Source: Cherax quadricarinatus (taxonomy: Eukaryota; Arthropoda; Malacostraca; Decapoda; Parastacidae). From it: a DNA stretch of 64,000 nt. A program made the translations under genes and the position numbers. Shown here piece after piece: positions 12,061 through 22,835 of the stretch (its first letter is position 1; each line of letters begins with the position of its first letter). The stretch lies in assembly GCF_038502225.1 (NCBI RefSeq), contig NC_091298.1:43740663-43804662 (forward strand). The letters run 5' to 3'. The notes beneath the pieces are model-generated. The model was not told where the DNA came from. It saw nothing but the letters and a program-made list of their open reading frames with translations, and did not search any database.

Positions 12061-12485
12061 ACTATTATTACTACTACTACTACTACTACTAGTAGTAGTA
12101 GTTGTTGTTGTTGTTGTTATTGTTCTTGTTGTTGTATCAGCAGCAGTATAGTCGAATTAATTGTAGTTATATTGGTAGTAGAAATATAAGAAGTGCGGGA
12201 GTAGTGGTATTAATCATAGTTGTAATGGTGCCGGTGGTTGTGGTGATAGTAGTAGTAGTAGTAATAATAGCAGTAGCGGTAGTAGTTATATCAGCAATAC
12301 TAATAGCAGTAGCTGTAGTTGTAGCAACAGTAGTAGTAACAGTAGTAGCAGTTTAAGGGGCAGCAGTAGTAGTAACAGTAGTAGCAGTTGAAGGGGCAGC
12401 AGTAGTAGTAACAGTAGTAGCAGTTGAAGGAACAGTAGTAGTAGTAGTAGTAGTAGTAGAAGTAACAGTAGTAGTGGTTTTAGCA
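12061..12485. repeat. Imperfect triplet microsatellite (ACT / AGT / GTT)
   Basis: Starts with ACT, flips to AGT and GTT, then runs as degenerate AGT/CAG triplets with three longer internal duplications near 12340-12430 (cagttgaagg type). Frames rich in V/I or L are artefacts. Confidence 0.9.
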
Positions 12486-12542
12486 GTACTATGGAAACTC
12501 GGCTAGCGTTAATTTACTCACTGCATTTTTCAAACCGGCAGC

Positions 12543-12765
12543 GTGGTTACAGGGAGTGGAGGTGGGGAGAGATGGAGTGGAGATGGGGAGAGATGGAGTG
12601 GAGGTGGGGAGAGAGTGGAGGTGGGGAGAGAGTGGAGGTGGGGAGAGAGGGAGTGGAGGCGGACAGAACGTGGAGGTGGGGATAGAGGGAGTGGAGGGCA
12701 GGGAGAGAGGAAGCTGTTGATGATAAAAGGAGTGGAGAATTGAGAGAGAGAGAGAGAGTAGAGTT
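12543..12765. repeat. GA-rich minisatellite
   Basis: Units around GGAGTGGAGGTGGGGAGAGA with indels, ending in (GA)n. Probable period about 20 bp. Confidence 0.85.
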
Positions 12766-12879
12766 AGGAGAGAGACTTTTTCTTCTTAACATATTTTTCT
12801 ATACTTACACTCAGGTGTATCGTGTCTCAGCGCCTCATGACAGACTTCACAGTCTTTCTAACTTTCTTTACCTCTTATG

Positions 12880-12880
12880 T

Positions 12881-12925
<45 letters not shown>
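12880..12925. repeat. (CT)n microsatellite
   Basis: Pure CT dinucleotides. Confidence 0.95.
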
Positions 12926-12926
<1 letters not shown>

Positions 12927-13764
12927 AGCCTTTCATATCTCGTCATGTATACAGTGAGCTCAGTAATTTAAACAAATTACATCAGCTAGCAGACCAGTCC
13001 AGCTGGGTGAAATGAAAGTTTTTGACCCGAATGTCGTAGCATATTCTCAAAAATGAAACGAGTCATCTTCACTCACATTAACAAAGCTTCCGGGTATAAT
13101 TGTTCTGGGTGAATCTTGGTTTAATTGAAACAGCTATTTGAAACTTTAATAGTTTTGTCTAGATACAATTCTGTATCCTGGACTGAAATTCAGAAGTCTG
13201 TTTAAGGAGTTTAATGCCTCTGTATATGTTGAAATTCAAGGCAGCGAGAGAAAAAAAATATATATTCTGTGTACATTATTGTCCGAAGAATGAGAACAAA
13301 GTCGCCTTTTATTGTGACGAAATTAATGCAATGAAAAAGAACCGGGAGGCTAAATAGTCGGTGATATAAATTCTCCGACTTAAATTGGAATTTTTGTTCA
13401 GAGGACCAGGAAGCTACCAGACTTGCTAATTTGATTAAATGTAGCTTTCTAACACAAGTTGCCATGTAGACCACTTGTGCCACCAGTAAACTAAATTTCC
13501 TCTGAATCATGCGAGGCAGGAGAGAAACTAGGGAAGTTGCCCCCAGCATTATTCAATGAAAATAAACACTAATTTTGATATCAACAATAATATCATAACT
13601 GCTCCCAAGAACAGAGCAGCAAAGTTGAGTAATATGTTGCGAAACAATCAGTAACGTAATCTTGGTTGAATCATTAAATACAGTGTAGAAGATTTGCGCT
13701 GTGGCTTTCAAATATTTTTAATGTTGAAGGGACAATATGCCGAGGAAGATAAAAAAATGAAAAT
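12926..13764. other. Unassigned AT-rich sequence
   Basis: No gene or repeat motif recognised. The minus frame 13211-13549 has no family features. Confidence 0.5.
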
Positions 13765-14265
13765 GCTCAGAGAAAGCCGGGCTAAGTCAAGAAGGTTATT
13801 TTCCCTTGTAGGTTCTATAACAAACTGCTTTAAAAACAATCCTGAACTACTTCTAAGAAGTCGTTAGATTCTAAATTCCCAGTCAAGGAATTTCAATCAA
13901 TATCACTATAGTAAAGTCACCTAGAATTACTATGTTATCATGCCTTGTGGCACTAACAATTTCCTGCCACAGTAGTCTTCCTTGGTCCCTATCTAAGTTT
14001 GGGGGACGGTATATCACGCCAAAATTCAATTTTTGCGCCCCTCTGAAAATTCTATTCAGTCTTAACATCCGTTTTTATGCAACAAATCAAGCGATCTTGG
14101 ATATACAATACCACCTCATCCCCCTTCCCGATATTCTGTGTACTTGAAACAATTTAAAACCCTGAGTCTAACATTCAGTAGGCATGTTCCGATTTTTCGT
14201 ATTCAACCACGTCTCAGTTATGACAAATGCATCAGTGTTATTCGCACTTGCAAGAAAAACGAAAG
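13765..14265 (-). pseudogene. LINE-A endonuclease fragment
   Basis: Minus strand: relics of DAFVITETW, GFKLFQV, then NFGVIYRPPNLDRDQGRLLW and NIVILGDF match the APE-type endonuclease of LINE-A (25600-25960). Toward 13765 it reads into the EVVQDCF-like region. Several stops are present. The stretch near 13855-13885 (aagaagtcgttagattctaaattccc) is the uninterrupted version of the site that holds an insertion at 30710-30858. Confidence 0.85.
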
Positions 14266-14616
14266 TTTTTCTTTTTAAATTTAGTAATTTATTCAGGAGA
14301 AAGGGTTACTGGCTTCTTTTCCCCGGAATTTTAATCACCTATTATGACATGCATGGCTTAAGGAGGAAGAATTCTTTGCCACTTCCCCATGGAGATAAGA
14401 GGAAATAAAGAACAGGAACTATTAAGAAAATAGAAGAAAACCGAGATGGGTGTGTAAATATATATATGCGTGAACATGAATGTTTTGTGTGACGTAAGTG
14501 TAAGTAGAAGTATCAAGATATACCTGTTATTCCGAGTGTTTGTGAGACAGCAATAAGACAGCAGCAATCCTACCATCGTGTTAAACAATTACAGGTTTCC
14601 GTTTTACATTCACTTG
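14266..14616. other. Unassigned sequence
   Basis: The first ~130 bp may continue the LINE-A relic. Nothing else is recognised. Confidence 0.4.
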
Positions 14617-14668
14617 AGAGAACGGTAGTACCTCCCTGGGTGGTTGCTGTCTACCAACCTACTACCTA

Positions 14669-14761
<93 letters not shown>
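14617..14761. repeat. Dispersed repeat word followed by (AT)n
   Basis: 14617-14667 (CTGGGTGGTTGCTGTCTACC, then AACCTACTACCTA) is the reverse complement of 8270-8310. It runs into about 90 bp of (AT)n at 14669-14759. Confidence 0.85.
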
Positions 14762-14762
<1 letters not shown>

Positions 14763-15115
14763 GTTGTGATTTTAGCAACGCTCTTCTTGCAGAACAAGTC
14801 AAGAGAAACTTTGTGTATGCAATAATTTCGCAAAAAATCATTCTCAGCTTAACGAAAAACAAAATTCGTTGTATTGTTTACTATTAAATTATTGTAAACT
14901 TATCTAAATTATATTTAGTTGGAATAGGCTAAATTAAATTGAGCTTATTATAATAAGGCTAGGTGAGTTTTCTAAGGTTCTTTTGGTACAAAATTGTCAA
15001 TTTTCACATTACCATAAATTAAAAAAATATATTTTTAAACGTATAAGAAATTTTTTTAGAAAGGACTTAATTTTAAATGAGTTCTTGCTAAGTGGCCAAT
15101 TTTCCCTATTCTTAC
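14762..15115. other. AT-rich spacer
   Basis: No feature recognised. Confidence 0.4.
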
Positions 15116-15252
15116 TTCTATTGCCTTATCATAGAACTCCAGTAGGTTTGTAACACAGGATTTCCCATCCAGTGCACCACCACTCTTCTCCTCATAATAT
15201 TCTCCATGATTTTACGTGCTATACATGTCAGTGACACTGGTGTATAATTTTA
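15116..15252 (-). pseudogene. LINE-B RT fragment
   Basis: Minus strand corresponds to the RT segment around GxxxKSCVTNLLEFYDK (compare 16455-16565): plus-strand words are AGAACTCCAGTAGGTTTGT, ACACAGGATTT and CAGTGACACTGGT. A short TGTGTGTG joins it to the 3' end of the next LINE-B copy (15262), again head to tail. Confidence 0.75.
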
Positions 15253-15261
15253 ATGCTGCCT

Positions 15262-16879
15262 CTGTGTGTGTACTCACCTAATTGTAGTTGCAGGGGACGA
15301 GACTCAGTTCCTGGCCCCGCCTCTTCACTGAACACTACTAGGTCCTCTCTCTCCCTGCTCCATGAGCTTTATCATATATCGTCTTAAAGCTATGAATGGT
15401 TCCTGCCTCCACTACATCGCTCGCCAGACTGTTCCACTTCCTGACCTCACTCTATGACTGAAGAAATGCTTTCTAACATCCCTGTGACTCATCTGAGTCT
15501 TCAACTTCCAAGAGTGACCCTTTGTTTCTGTTTCCCCTCTCTGGAACATCTTGTCTCTGTCCACCTTGCCTATTCCACTCAGTATTTTGTATGTCGTTAT
15601 CATGTCTCCCCTATCCTTCCCGTCCTCCAGTGCCGTCAGGCCAATTTCCCTCAACATTTCTTCATAGGCTATTCCCCTTAGCTCTGGAACTAACCTTGTC
15701 CCAAACCTTTGCACTTTCTCTAATTTCTTAACGTGCCTGATCCGGTGCGGGTTCCAAACTGGTGCTGCATACTCCAGTATGGGCCTGAAGTACACGGTGT
15801 ACAGTGTCTTGAAAGATTCCTTACTTAGGTATCGAAATGCTAATCTCAGGTTTGCCAGGCGCCCATATGCTGCAGCAGTTACCTGGTTGATGCGTGCTTC
15901 CGGAGACGTGTTCGGTGTTATACTCACGCCAAGATCTTTCTCCTTGAGCGAGGTTTGCAGTCGTTGGCCACCTACTCTATACTCTGTTTGCGGTCTTCTT
16001 TTCCCTTCTCCGATCTTCATGACTTTGCATTTGGCAGGGTTGAATTCGAGAAGCCAGTTGCTAGACCACGTGTCCAGCCTATCCAGGTCTCTTTGAAGGC
16101 CTGCCTGATCCTCATCTGATTTAATTCTCTTCATTAACTTCACATCATCTGCGAACAGGGACACTTCTGAGTCTAACCCTTCCATCATGTCATTCACATA
16201 TACCAAAAATAGCAATGGTCCTAGGACCGATCCCTGTGGGACCCCGCTCGTCACAGGTGCCCACTGTGATACCTCATTACGTACCATAACTCGTTGTCTC
16301 CCTGTCAGGTATTCTCTGATCCATAGAAGTGCCCTTCCCGTTATACGCGCCTGATCCTCTAGCTTCTGCACTAATCTCTTGTGAGGAACTGTGTCGAAGG
16401 CCTTCTTGCAGTCCAAGAAGATGCAATCAACCCACCCCTCTCTCTCGTCTCTTACTTCTGTTACTGTATCATAAACCTCCAGAAGGTTTGTGACACAGGA
16501 TTTGCCTTCCATGAAACCGTGCTGGTTTCCATGATTCTGCATACTATACACGTCAGTGACACTGGTCTGTAGTTTAGTGCCTCTTTTCTGTCTCCTTTTT
16601 TTAAAAATGGGAACTACATTTGCTGTCTTCCATTCCTCATGTAGTTGCCCAGTTTCAAGGGATGTGTTGAAGATCGTAGTTAATGGGACACACAGCATTT
16701 CTGCTCCCTCTCTAAAGACCCACGGGGAGATGTCCGGTCCCATTGCCTTTGAGGTATCAAGGTCACTTAGCAGCTTCTTCACCTCCTCCTCAGTTGTGTG
16801 TATGTCATCCAGCACTTGTTGGTGTATTCCCTGCTGGTGTCCCCCTCTGTCCTGTCTTCCCAGAGTCCTTCCTGTCTCC

Positions 16880-16881
<2 letters not shown>
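15262..16881 (-). mobile_element. LINE-B copy, 5'-truncated
   Basis: Minus-strand element from the RT linker at 16881 (VETGRTLGRQDRGG) to the 3' terminus GGTGAGTAC at 15262. Both boundaries are AC/TG tracts. It carries the longest uninterrupted LINE-B reverse transcriptase in the window. Confidence 0.85.
15412..16881 (-). CDS. LINE-B reverse transcriptase (partial ORF2)
   Basis: A non-LTR reverse transcriptase that would copy element RNA at a nicked target. The frame stays open upstream to 17055, but the first ~58 codons are (AC)n-derived, so the real LINE sequence begins near 16881. In order: linker (EEEVKKLLSDLDTSKAMGPD), RT fingers with FKK, HGFMEGKSCVTNLLE, motif A CIFLDCKKAFDTVPH, motif B TSGVPQGSVLGPLLFLVYVN, catalytic FADD (codons at 16144-16155), thumb with FRPILEYAAPVWNPH, and a C-terminus with RDVRKHFFSHRV. 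The catalytic Asp pair is intact. A frameshift around QKRGTKLQTSVTDVYSMQN replaces the usual NYRPVSLT segment, so the protein is probably dead. The family looks CR1/Jockey-like; the exact clade is unproven. Confidence 0.8.
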
Positions 16882-16970
<89 letters not shown>

Positions 16971-17033
16971 TTGTGTGTACTCGCCTGTTTGTGGTTGCAT
17001 GGGTCGAGTCGTAGCTCCTGGCCCCGTGTGAGT
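16882..17033. repeat. (TG)n with LINE-B 3' stub
   Basis: (TG)n at 16882-16976 followed by a minus-strand LINE-B 3' terminus (16977-17027: plus GTACTCGCCTG, GGGTCGAGTC, CTCCTGGCCCC). An older LINE-B tail therefore supplies the AC tract upstream of the copy at 15262-16881. Confidence 0.85.
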
Positions 17034-17084
17034 ACATCCTGGTGCTGCAACTCAAGAAAAGAACAATGTCCCACGTATGTCATA

Positions 17085-17240
17085 CACTTCTATTTGTGTT
17101 CTGGGTATAGTACCAAAAGACTAACACCTATATAAGACTGCGTTGTATCAGAAGACTTCTGCGTGTGTACTAGAGTGTTGCATCATAAGATTCCCACGTG
17201 TGTGTACTGGAAGGTTTGTATCAGAAGACTTCCAAATGTG
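17085..17240. repeat. Degenerate ~45-bp minisatellite, part 1
   Basis: Imperfect units built on GTGTGTACTGGA and ATCAGAAGACTTCC. The same units continue at 17535-17690 and again at 18985-19230, so one minisatellite has been split by insertions at 17241 and about 17690. Confidence 0.6.
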
Positions 17241-17521
17241 AAGAAATTAAGACATATGTGCAACATCTGGGTATCTTTATTGTAGACGTTTCGCCAACCA
17301 GTGGCTTTATCAATACAAATTCCAGGACATAACTTGAAGACAGTAGGACTATATACAGAAGATGAGGTAATCAGTCCCTCAACCTAGGAGTAGGTGCGAA
17401 GAACACCGCAGTCGTGGAGATTCTGAAGCACTGGTTGGCGAAACGTCTACAATAAAGATACCCAGATGTTGCACATATGTCTTAATTTCATCTTGTCGGT
17501 ATTATATACCATTCTTACACA
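17241..17521. mobile_element. Foldback hammerhead-like element, family B, with 13-bp target duplication
   Basis: A 281-bp insertion flanked by perfect 13-bp direct repeats acttccaaatgtg (17228-17240 and 17522-17534). Inside, 61-bp inverted arms (17243-17303 and 17429-17489) each carry the GAAACGTCTAC ribozyme end, followed by the tail CTTGTCGGTATTATATACCA. The same plan (inverted arms plus a GTYGGTATT...ATACCAT tail) recurs at 30710-30858. No coding capacity. I infer retrotransposition of a Penelope-like or retrozyme-like non-autonomous RNA. Confidence 0.8.
17275..17320 (-). ncRNA. Hammerhead-like motif, family B
   Basis: Minus strand: TTGTA, core TTGATAA plus extra A, stem II GCCA-CTGGT-TGGC, then GAAACGTC and TACAA pairing with TTGTA (5 bp). 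Core positions 3 and 8 are U and A, a paired change from the usual C and G. Predicted cleavage is after GAAACGTC. The partner arm at 17423-17457 (+) keeps TTGGC-GAAACGTC-TAC but has lost the GATAAAGCC part and is broken. Confidence 0.55.
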
Positions 17522-17534
17522 ACTTCCAAATGTG

Positions 17535-17690
17535 TACTGGACAGTGCAGTAAAAGAGACTCACTTGTGTTCCAAAGTATTTGAGAGTGATGTATAAGTGT
17601 GAACTGGAGGGTATAGTATCATAAGCCTCCAGTACTTGTGTGTACTGGAGGCTGTTGTAGTATATATCACACAGACATGTGAGTATTCAG
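17535..17690. repeat. Degenerate ~45-bp minisatellite, part 2
   Basis: Continuation of the 17085-17240 units after the family B insertion (tgtactggaggctgttgta type words). A third block is at 18985-19230. Confidence 0.6.
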
Positions 17691-18329
17691 GTGACACAGA
17701 GAAATTGTAATATTAACCAAAACAAACGCCCAGTTAATCGTAAGTATTATTATTATTAACGTTGTATTAATATTAATAATGTTAATATATTAGTCATTAA
17801 AAAAACATTTTTCTGTGTAAAGAACGAAGATATCAAATTAATGTTAATATGTGTTACCATTTAATTGTGGCATGAATGTGATGATGTAAAAGGTTATGTG
17901 AATCCATGATCCATGACTTGACTATGTGACTAGATGCAATCTTTGTCTCGTGCAAGACCAGTGACTCTGGTCGTTCACTGCAAGATGCATGCATCATTAG
18001 TTCTCTTCCGCTAAGTTGTCAACCACTGTCTAATTGACTGGCTTCTGTCTAGCTGTTTTGCCTGCTGTCTTCTAGACGCTCAATCTCAACTGCTTGTTGC
18101 TCTTTGCTGCACATCTGTTCCTGTCTTGGATGACGTATTTCCTATGTCGTAACACTGGCCTGTAGGTGAAACAGATTAAGTGTTTCTCGTGTACTCTGGA
18201 ACTCGTTACTCACGATGTGGTTTAGTGTGAATATTCTTGTAGCGAACATTGTGATTGATCTTATGGTATGAATTATTGGTGTAGTCACCGTGGTGACAGA
18301 ATTCATATCCTGACATTGTTATTCTTCTT
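17691..18329. other. Unassigned AT-rich sequence
   Basis: No gene or transposon motif recognised; lies inside the split minisatellite. Confidence 0.4.
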
Positions 18330-18660
18330 CTTGTTGATTCGCCGGTACTCTCCCGGCCCGGGCCTTTTCCAAGTAGTGGCCCGGCCTTGGCTCCCTTTCT
18401 CGGGAGTATCTCAGACTAATGTCTTCCATAGGAGGAGGTGCAAGTATCTCCTCATCGTCGGGACCAACTGTCCCCGGGCCTAGCCATATTCCCCGCCCTC
18501 ACGGGGCTCGTAGGGAGAGGCTAGGCCTCTCTGGTATGCCATCCCCACCCCAAGGAGGCTAATGGGAATGGGAATGGCAGTCTTGTAAGCTGCAAGCTCT
18601 GGCTCAGGCACCTACCCTGCCCTAGAAGGATTGGGAATGGTGTCGATCCCATTGTTATTA
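18330..18660. repeat. GC-rich probable dispersed repeat
   Basis: A sharp GC island in AT-rich surroundings, with CTCCCGGCCCGGGCC, GTCCCCGGGCCTAGCC and a palindromic tendency. No ORF or RNA fold is recognised. Its composition points to a SINE-like or MITE-like repeat, but there is no second copy in this window. Confidence 0.35.
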
Positions 18661-18984
18661 AATGATCTCCATGTTAAACTTACAGATGTAAATCAATATT
18701 TGTAATTATATACACATCAATGTAATTTAAATATAATGAAAGAAGTCACAGTTTAGCTTAAGGTTCCTGACAAGTAATTACTAAAATATATTTAATTTGT
18801 AAATATTAAAGAAAATTATTTTTGTATTACTTTCGTTTTTTATTCATCTCTTCTGGATGTACACAATCTCTTTCTGATTGTAAATGTTTTCCTGGTTGTT
18901 AAATCATTTTAGTGACTATTATTATGACCGGTATACAGGCCATCCTGAGTGGAAAATTCTCTCGATCAACCAGGTTGTTAGAGG
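18661..18984. other. AT-rich spacer
   Basis: Nothing recognised. Confidence 0.4.
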
Positions 18985-19230
18985 TGGAATGTAGTAACTG
19001 GAGACTCCCATATATGGGTACTGGAGGCTGTTGTATGAAAAGACTTTCACGTGTGTGTGTTAGAAGCTGCCGTATCAGAAGACTTGCAAATGTACCTGAG
19101 AATTTTGAAGCAGAAGAATCTGTCCTCTCACGTGCGTGTACTGGATGATTTTGTACCAGAAGAGACCGTCCTGCTACCATGGGTGTAGTGGAAAAATACT
19201 CACGTGTGTTGACTGGAAGTAGTTGCAATG
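18985..19230. repeat. Degenerate ~45-bp minisatellite, part 3
   Basis: Words TACTGGAGGCTGTTGTAT, AAGACTTTCACGTGTGTGTG and ATCAGAAGACTTGCAAATGT match 17085-17240. The block is more diverged than part 1. Confidence 0.55.
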
Positions 19231-19349
19231 GAATATTGTTGTCATCTTCCAATGTGTGGAAGAACTGGCGAAGGTCGGTCCTTACGATTTCCTTCTCTGG
19301 CACTTCCAACTGTGACACCATCTGCAGGGTTTACCTGCTGGGTTTTCTC

Positions 19350-19560
19350 CTGGTGGTGCTCAGTGAGCGTAAGTACCTGGCGGCTCCCTCAAGGAAGGTT
19401 CCTTGATGCTGGTGAGGGGCTCTTGATCTAGGGAACTGGATCTGTGCTACAGTTCCCTGAATTAAGCCTGAATACCTTCCATCCCCCCCACAAGCGCTGT
19501 ATAATCATACGGGTATAGCGCTTCCCTCTTGATTAAAATAATAATCGGGCGGCTCACTCG
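19350..19560. repeat. Probable dispersed repeat ending in (ATA)n
   Basis: Contains ACCTGGCGGCTCCCTCAAGG, then AGCGCTGTATAATC and TATAGCGCTTCCC, which form an AGCGCT inverted motif, and ends TAAAATAATAAT. Architecture suggests a SINE-like repeat with an A-rich 3' end. Single copy in the window. Confidence 0.4.
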
Positions 19561-20868
19561 ACGAAGACCAGGTAAGGTTATCTCTGGAAGTGTCGAGCAG
19601 AGATGACCTAATGAAGTCTCAGCCAGTGATGGAACGTAAGAAGAGCGGCTGCTCCAGCTCTTGGAACCTTAACTCGGATGCCACTCTTTTCCCAAAAAGT
19701 CGATGAGCTCCAGCTCATGGATCCTTTCATTCAAGTTTCATAGCTCTTGGCAGTCGTTTGTCAAATATTTAAAAAAATAAATCAGGAAGGCACTCACTTG
19801 CTTATTAATCATTTTTTAATGATGTATTTAAATATAATTATACCAATCTGCAAGTAATAAAATATAATCAAGCTTTTTCCTCCATTAGATATCTTAACAT
19901 TCCAAATACAAGGTTTTCTTTATTATATAAACATAGAAATATTAGAAGAGAAGGAAGAAGAGAGGAAGGTTAAGTAGGAGGGCGAGAGAGAGAGAAGGAG
20001 AAGATAGGGAGAGAAGAACTGAGAAACAATGAACAGAGTGGTTCATGTAAATTGCGTCATTGCTTGACCTCACTACCTGACCTATACTTGTTCCTATTAC
20101 GCCATCTTCCAAGAAGCGTAGGCAATACAGGGTGTGAGAGAGATATATATATATGTTTATTAATGTTTTATTGTAATTTTTAGTTTTACTGATATACGTC
20201 ACAGGTGAACAGGACAATTTAGGTTTTAATGTCACCTGCAAACATCTGTATATTAACATGATAATATCGTTCAGTGATGTTGCAACCTCTTTTACTAAAG
20301 AGTAAGTAATAAATATACTCGAAAGTAATAAAATAAATATTTTCTTTTTTCAATATTTCATTCACATAAAAATACCGGTGAATAAAATACTAACACACTG
20401 CATATTTTCCATAGGTCAGGTTTCTGTTAAATCTCGTTCGTGTTGTACGTGACTCGTCGATTATTTCTCGTATCAATAAACACCAACGCTCAGTCCTCTC
20501 CATTTGACTGATATCTATATCAGTAGTTGTTCTATTTCATGGAGATCTAGCAGGCGGAGTACATACTTCCTTAATTATAGAAGCAACTCGTGTTCTGTGT
20601 TAGGTATTACTGGTGACAAGTCTCTCGAGGTGAATACGAGAGTTTCAAGAGAGGTTTTATCTGCAGGAAAGTTTTCACGGTAGTTTGTGTTGGAGTATTC
20701 GAAACAGGAACCTTTCTTTTAAAATATACTACTGTCCAGTGCTGTATAAGCTGCGTTGGCTCACAACCTTCGGTGAAGTTGATGATATTTATCAATGCGT
20801 TAATACTGATACCTTTCAACACACAGTTTTCTGTAAAGAGCAACAAATTGAGAGAGATCGTGCACGTA
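19561..20868. other. Unassigned AT-rich sequence
   Basis: No supported gene. A short purine tract lies at 19945-20015. The minus frame 19942-20259 has no recognisable domain. Confidence 0.45.
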
Positions 20869-21175
<307 letters not shown>

Positions 21176-21245
21176 TCAGGTAGGACTACAAAGGAATCTG
21201 GACCGACTGGAAAGAAGGTCCGACAGATGGCTACTGGGCTCAAGA

Positions 21246-21835
21246 AATCGTAATGACACGATTGCAAACAAACCATACCACGGGCGGGATTTGAACCCGC
21301 GGTCAGAGAGTCTCAAAACTCCAGACCGTCGCGTTAGCCACTGGACCAGCTAGCCACAATAAGATTCGTCCAACTAGGTATATTTCTACACCATAGGAAG
21401 GTTAGCATAGGCACCACTGTGACCACAAATGCAAGTTTTTACAGACGAATCTCCAGCTAGCGTGGCAGTGACGAACTCTAGCTCAAGTCCCCTCACTGCC
21501 GCCAACATGACTCACGAAATCGTAATGACACGATTGCAAACAAACCATACCACGGGCGGGATTTGAACCGTCACTGCCGTCATGTTGACGGCAGTGAGAG
21601 GACTTGAGCTAGAGTTCGTCACGGTCACGCTAGCTGGAGATTCGTCTGTAAAAACTTGCATTTGTGGTCACAGTGGTGCCTATGCTAACCTTCCTATGGT
21701 GTAGAAATATACCTAGTTGGACGAATCTTATTGTGGCTAGCTGGTCCAGTGGCTAACGCGACGGTCTGGAGTTTTGAGACTCTCTGACCGCGGGTTCAAA
21801 TCCCGTCCGTGGTATGGTATGTTTTGATGGCTACT
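21246..21835. mobile_element. Foldback pair of tRNA-derived SINEs (left arm)
   Basis: Two SINE copies in opposite orientation, minus at 21246-21500 and plus at about 21590-21835, with a partial third head at 21520-21580. Each has a tRNA-like head (21279-21357 minus; 21733-21812 plus): A-box-like TAGCTGGTCCAGTGG and B-box GGTTCAAATCC, followed by GTATGGTTTGTTTGCAATCG. Mirrored at 36366-36955. The anticodon arm (GGAGTTTTGAGACTC) does not fold into a standard 7-nt loop, so these are SINE heads and not tRNA genes. The B-box region implies a Pol III origin. Confidence 0.75.
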
Positions 21836-21924
21836 GGAGTTTAACCCCGGCAAGAAATCATAAAGAATGGGGAATGGCAAAGAAGACCTCAGACGGAGTA
21901 CATACTACGGGGTACACAAATAAC

Positions 21925-22000
21925 CCGCACATAAAAGAGAGAAGCTTACGACGACATTTCGGTCCGACTTTTTTTTTTTTTGTTATTTATACTACGGGGT
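21925..22000 (-). mobile_element. Family D fragment
   Basis: Plus strand AATAACCCGCACATAAAAG, AAGCTTACGACGAC, ATTTCGGTCCGAC then T-run: the minus-strand family D end with GTCGGACCGAAATGTCG. Truncated at a poly(T). Mirrored at 36225-36300. Confidence 0.6.
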
Positions 22001-22002
22001 AA

Positions 22003-22699
22003 AAGGTTGTGATATCGATCAAGGAAATGGAACTTGGGGTGAGTATCAAACCGGGCACATCTGAAGCACACATCAACCAAATAATTGCTGCAGATTATGG
22101 GCGCATGGCAAACCTAAGAATAGCGCTTCAGTACCTATGTAAGAAATCATTCAAGACACTATATGTGTTCGTCAGGCCCATACTGGAGTATGCAGCACCA
22201 GTATGGAACCCACACATGGTCGAGCACGCCAAAAAATTAGAGAAAGTGCAATGGTTTGAAATAAGACTAGTCCCTGAGTTAAAGGTTATGCCCTATGAGG
22301 AGAGGTTAAAGGAAATCAACCTGATGACACTGGAGGACAGCAGGGATAGGGAACACATAATAACAACATCTAAAATATTGAGAGGAATTGACAAGGTGGG
22401 CAGGACAGAATGTTCCAGAGATGGGACACAGCAACGAGGTGTCACAATTGGATGTTGAAAACTCAGACGAGTCACAGGGATGTTAGGAAGTATTTCTTCA
22501 GTAATAGAATTGTCAGGAAGTAGAATAATTTGGACAGGGATGCAGTGGAGGCAAAATTCATTCACATCTTTAAGAAAAGGTACGATAAAGCTCTTGGAAT
22601 AGGGAAAGAGCTGACCTAGTGGCGACCACAGAAGAAGCGGGATCAGGCGCTATGAATCCACCCCGTCAACCACAAATAGGCGAGTATAAATAGGTGAGT
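22003..22699 (+). pseudogene. LINE-B RT thumb, C-terminus and 3' end
   Basis: Open from 22009 to 22458: MELGVSIKPGTSEAHINQII (DLGVSITPNTSPEARINQVT in the 15.4-kb copy), YGRMANLRIALQYL, VRPILEYAAPVWNPH and YEERLKEINLMTLED. A frameshift near GRTECSRDG ends it. The 3'UTR then reaches GGTGAGTAC at 22699 and (AC)n. Its 5' side abuts the family D fragment. Mirrored at 35505-36195. Confidence 0.85.
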
Positions 22700-22754
22700 A
22701 CACACATACATACACCCACCCACCCAAACCCACACACACACACAAACACACACA

Positions 22755-22833
<79 letters not shown>
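22700..22833. repeat. (AC)n microsatellite, left arm
   Basis: AC tract with CCCACC and AAAC interruptions near its start, directly following a LINE-B 3' end and directly preceding another LINE-B fragment. The mirror tract in the right arm (35397-35495) is shorter and broken by TTTTTG units. Confidence 0.95.

Positions 22834-22835
<2 letters not shown>

Noticed and set aside
13211..13549. 112-codon minus-strand ORF
   Set aside because: No recognisable domain, AT-rich, length within chance expectation.
21733..21812. Functional tRNA gene
   Set aside because: A and B boxes are present, but the anticodon arm does not form a regular loop, the copies are repeated and mirrored, and SINE sequence follows directly.
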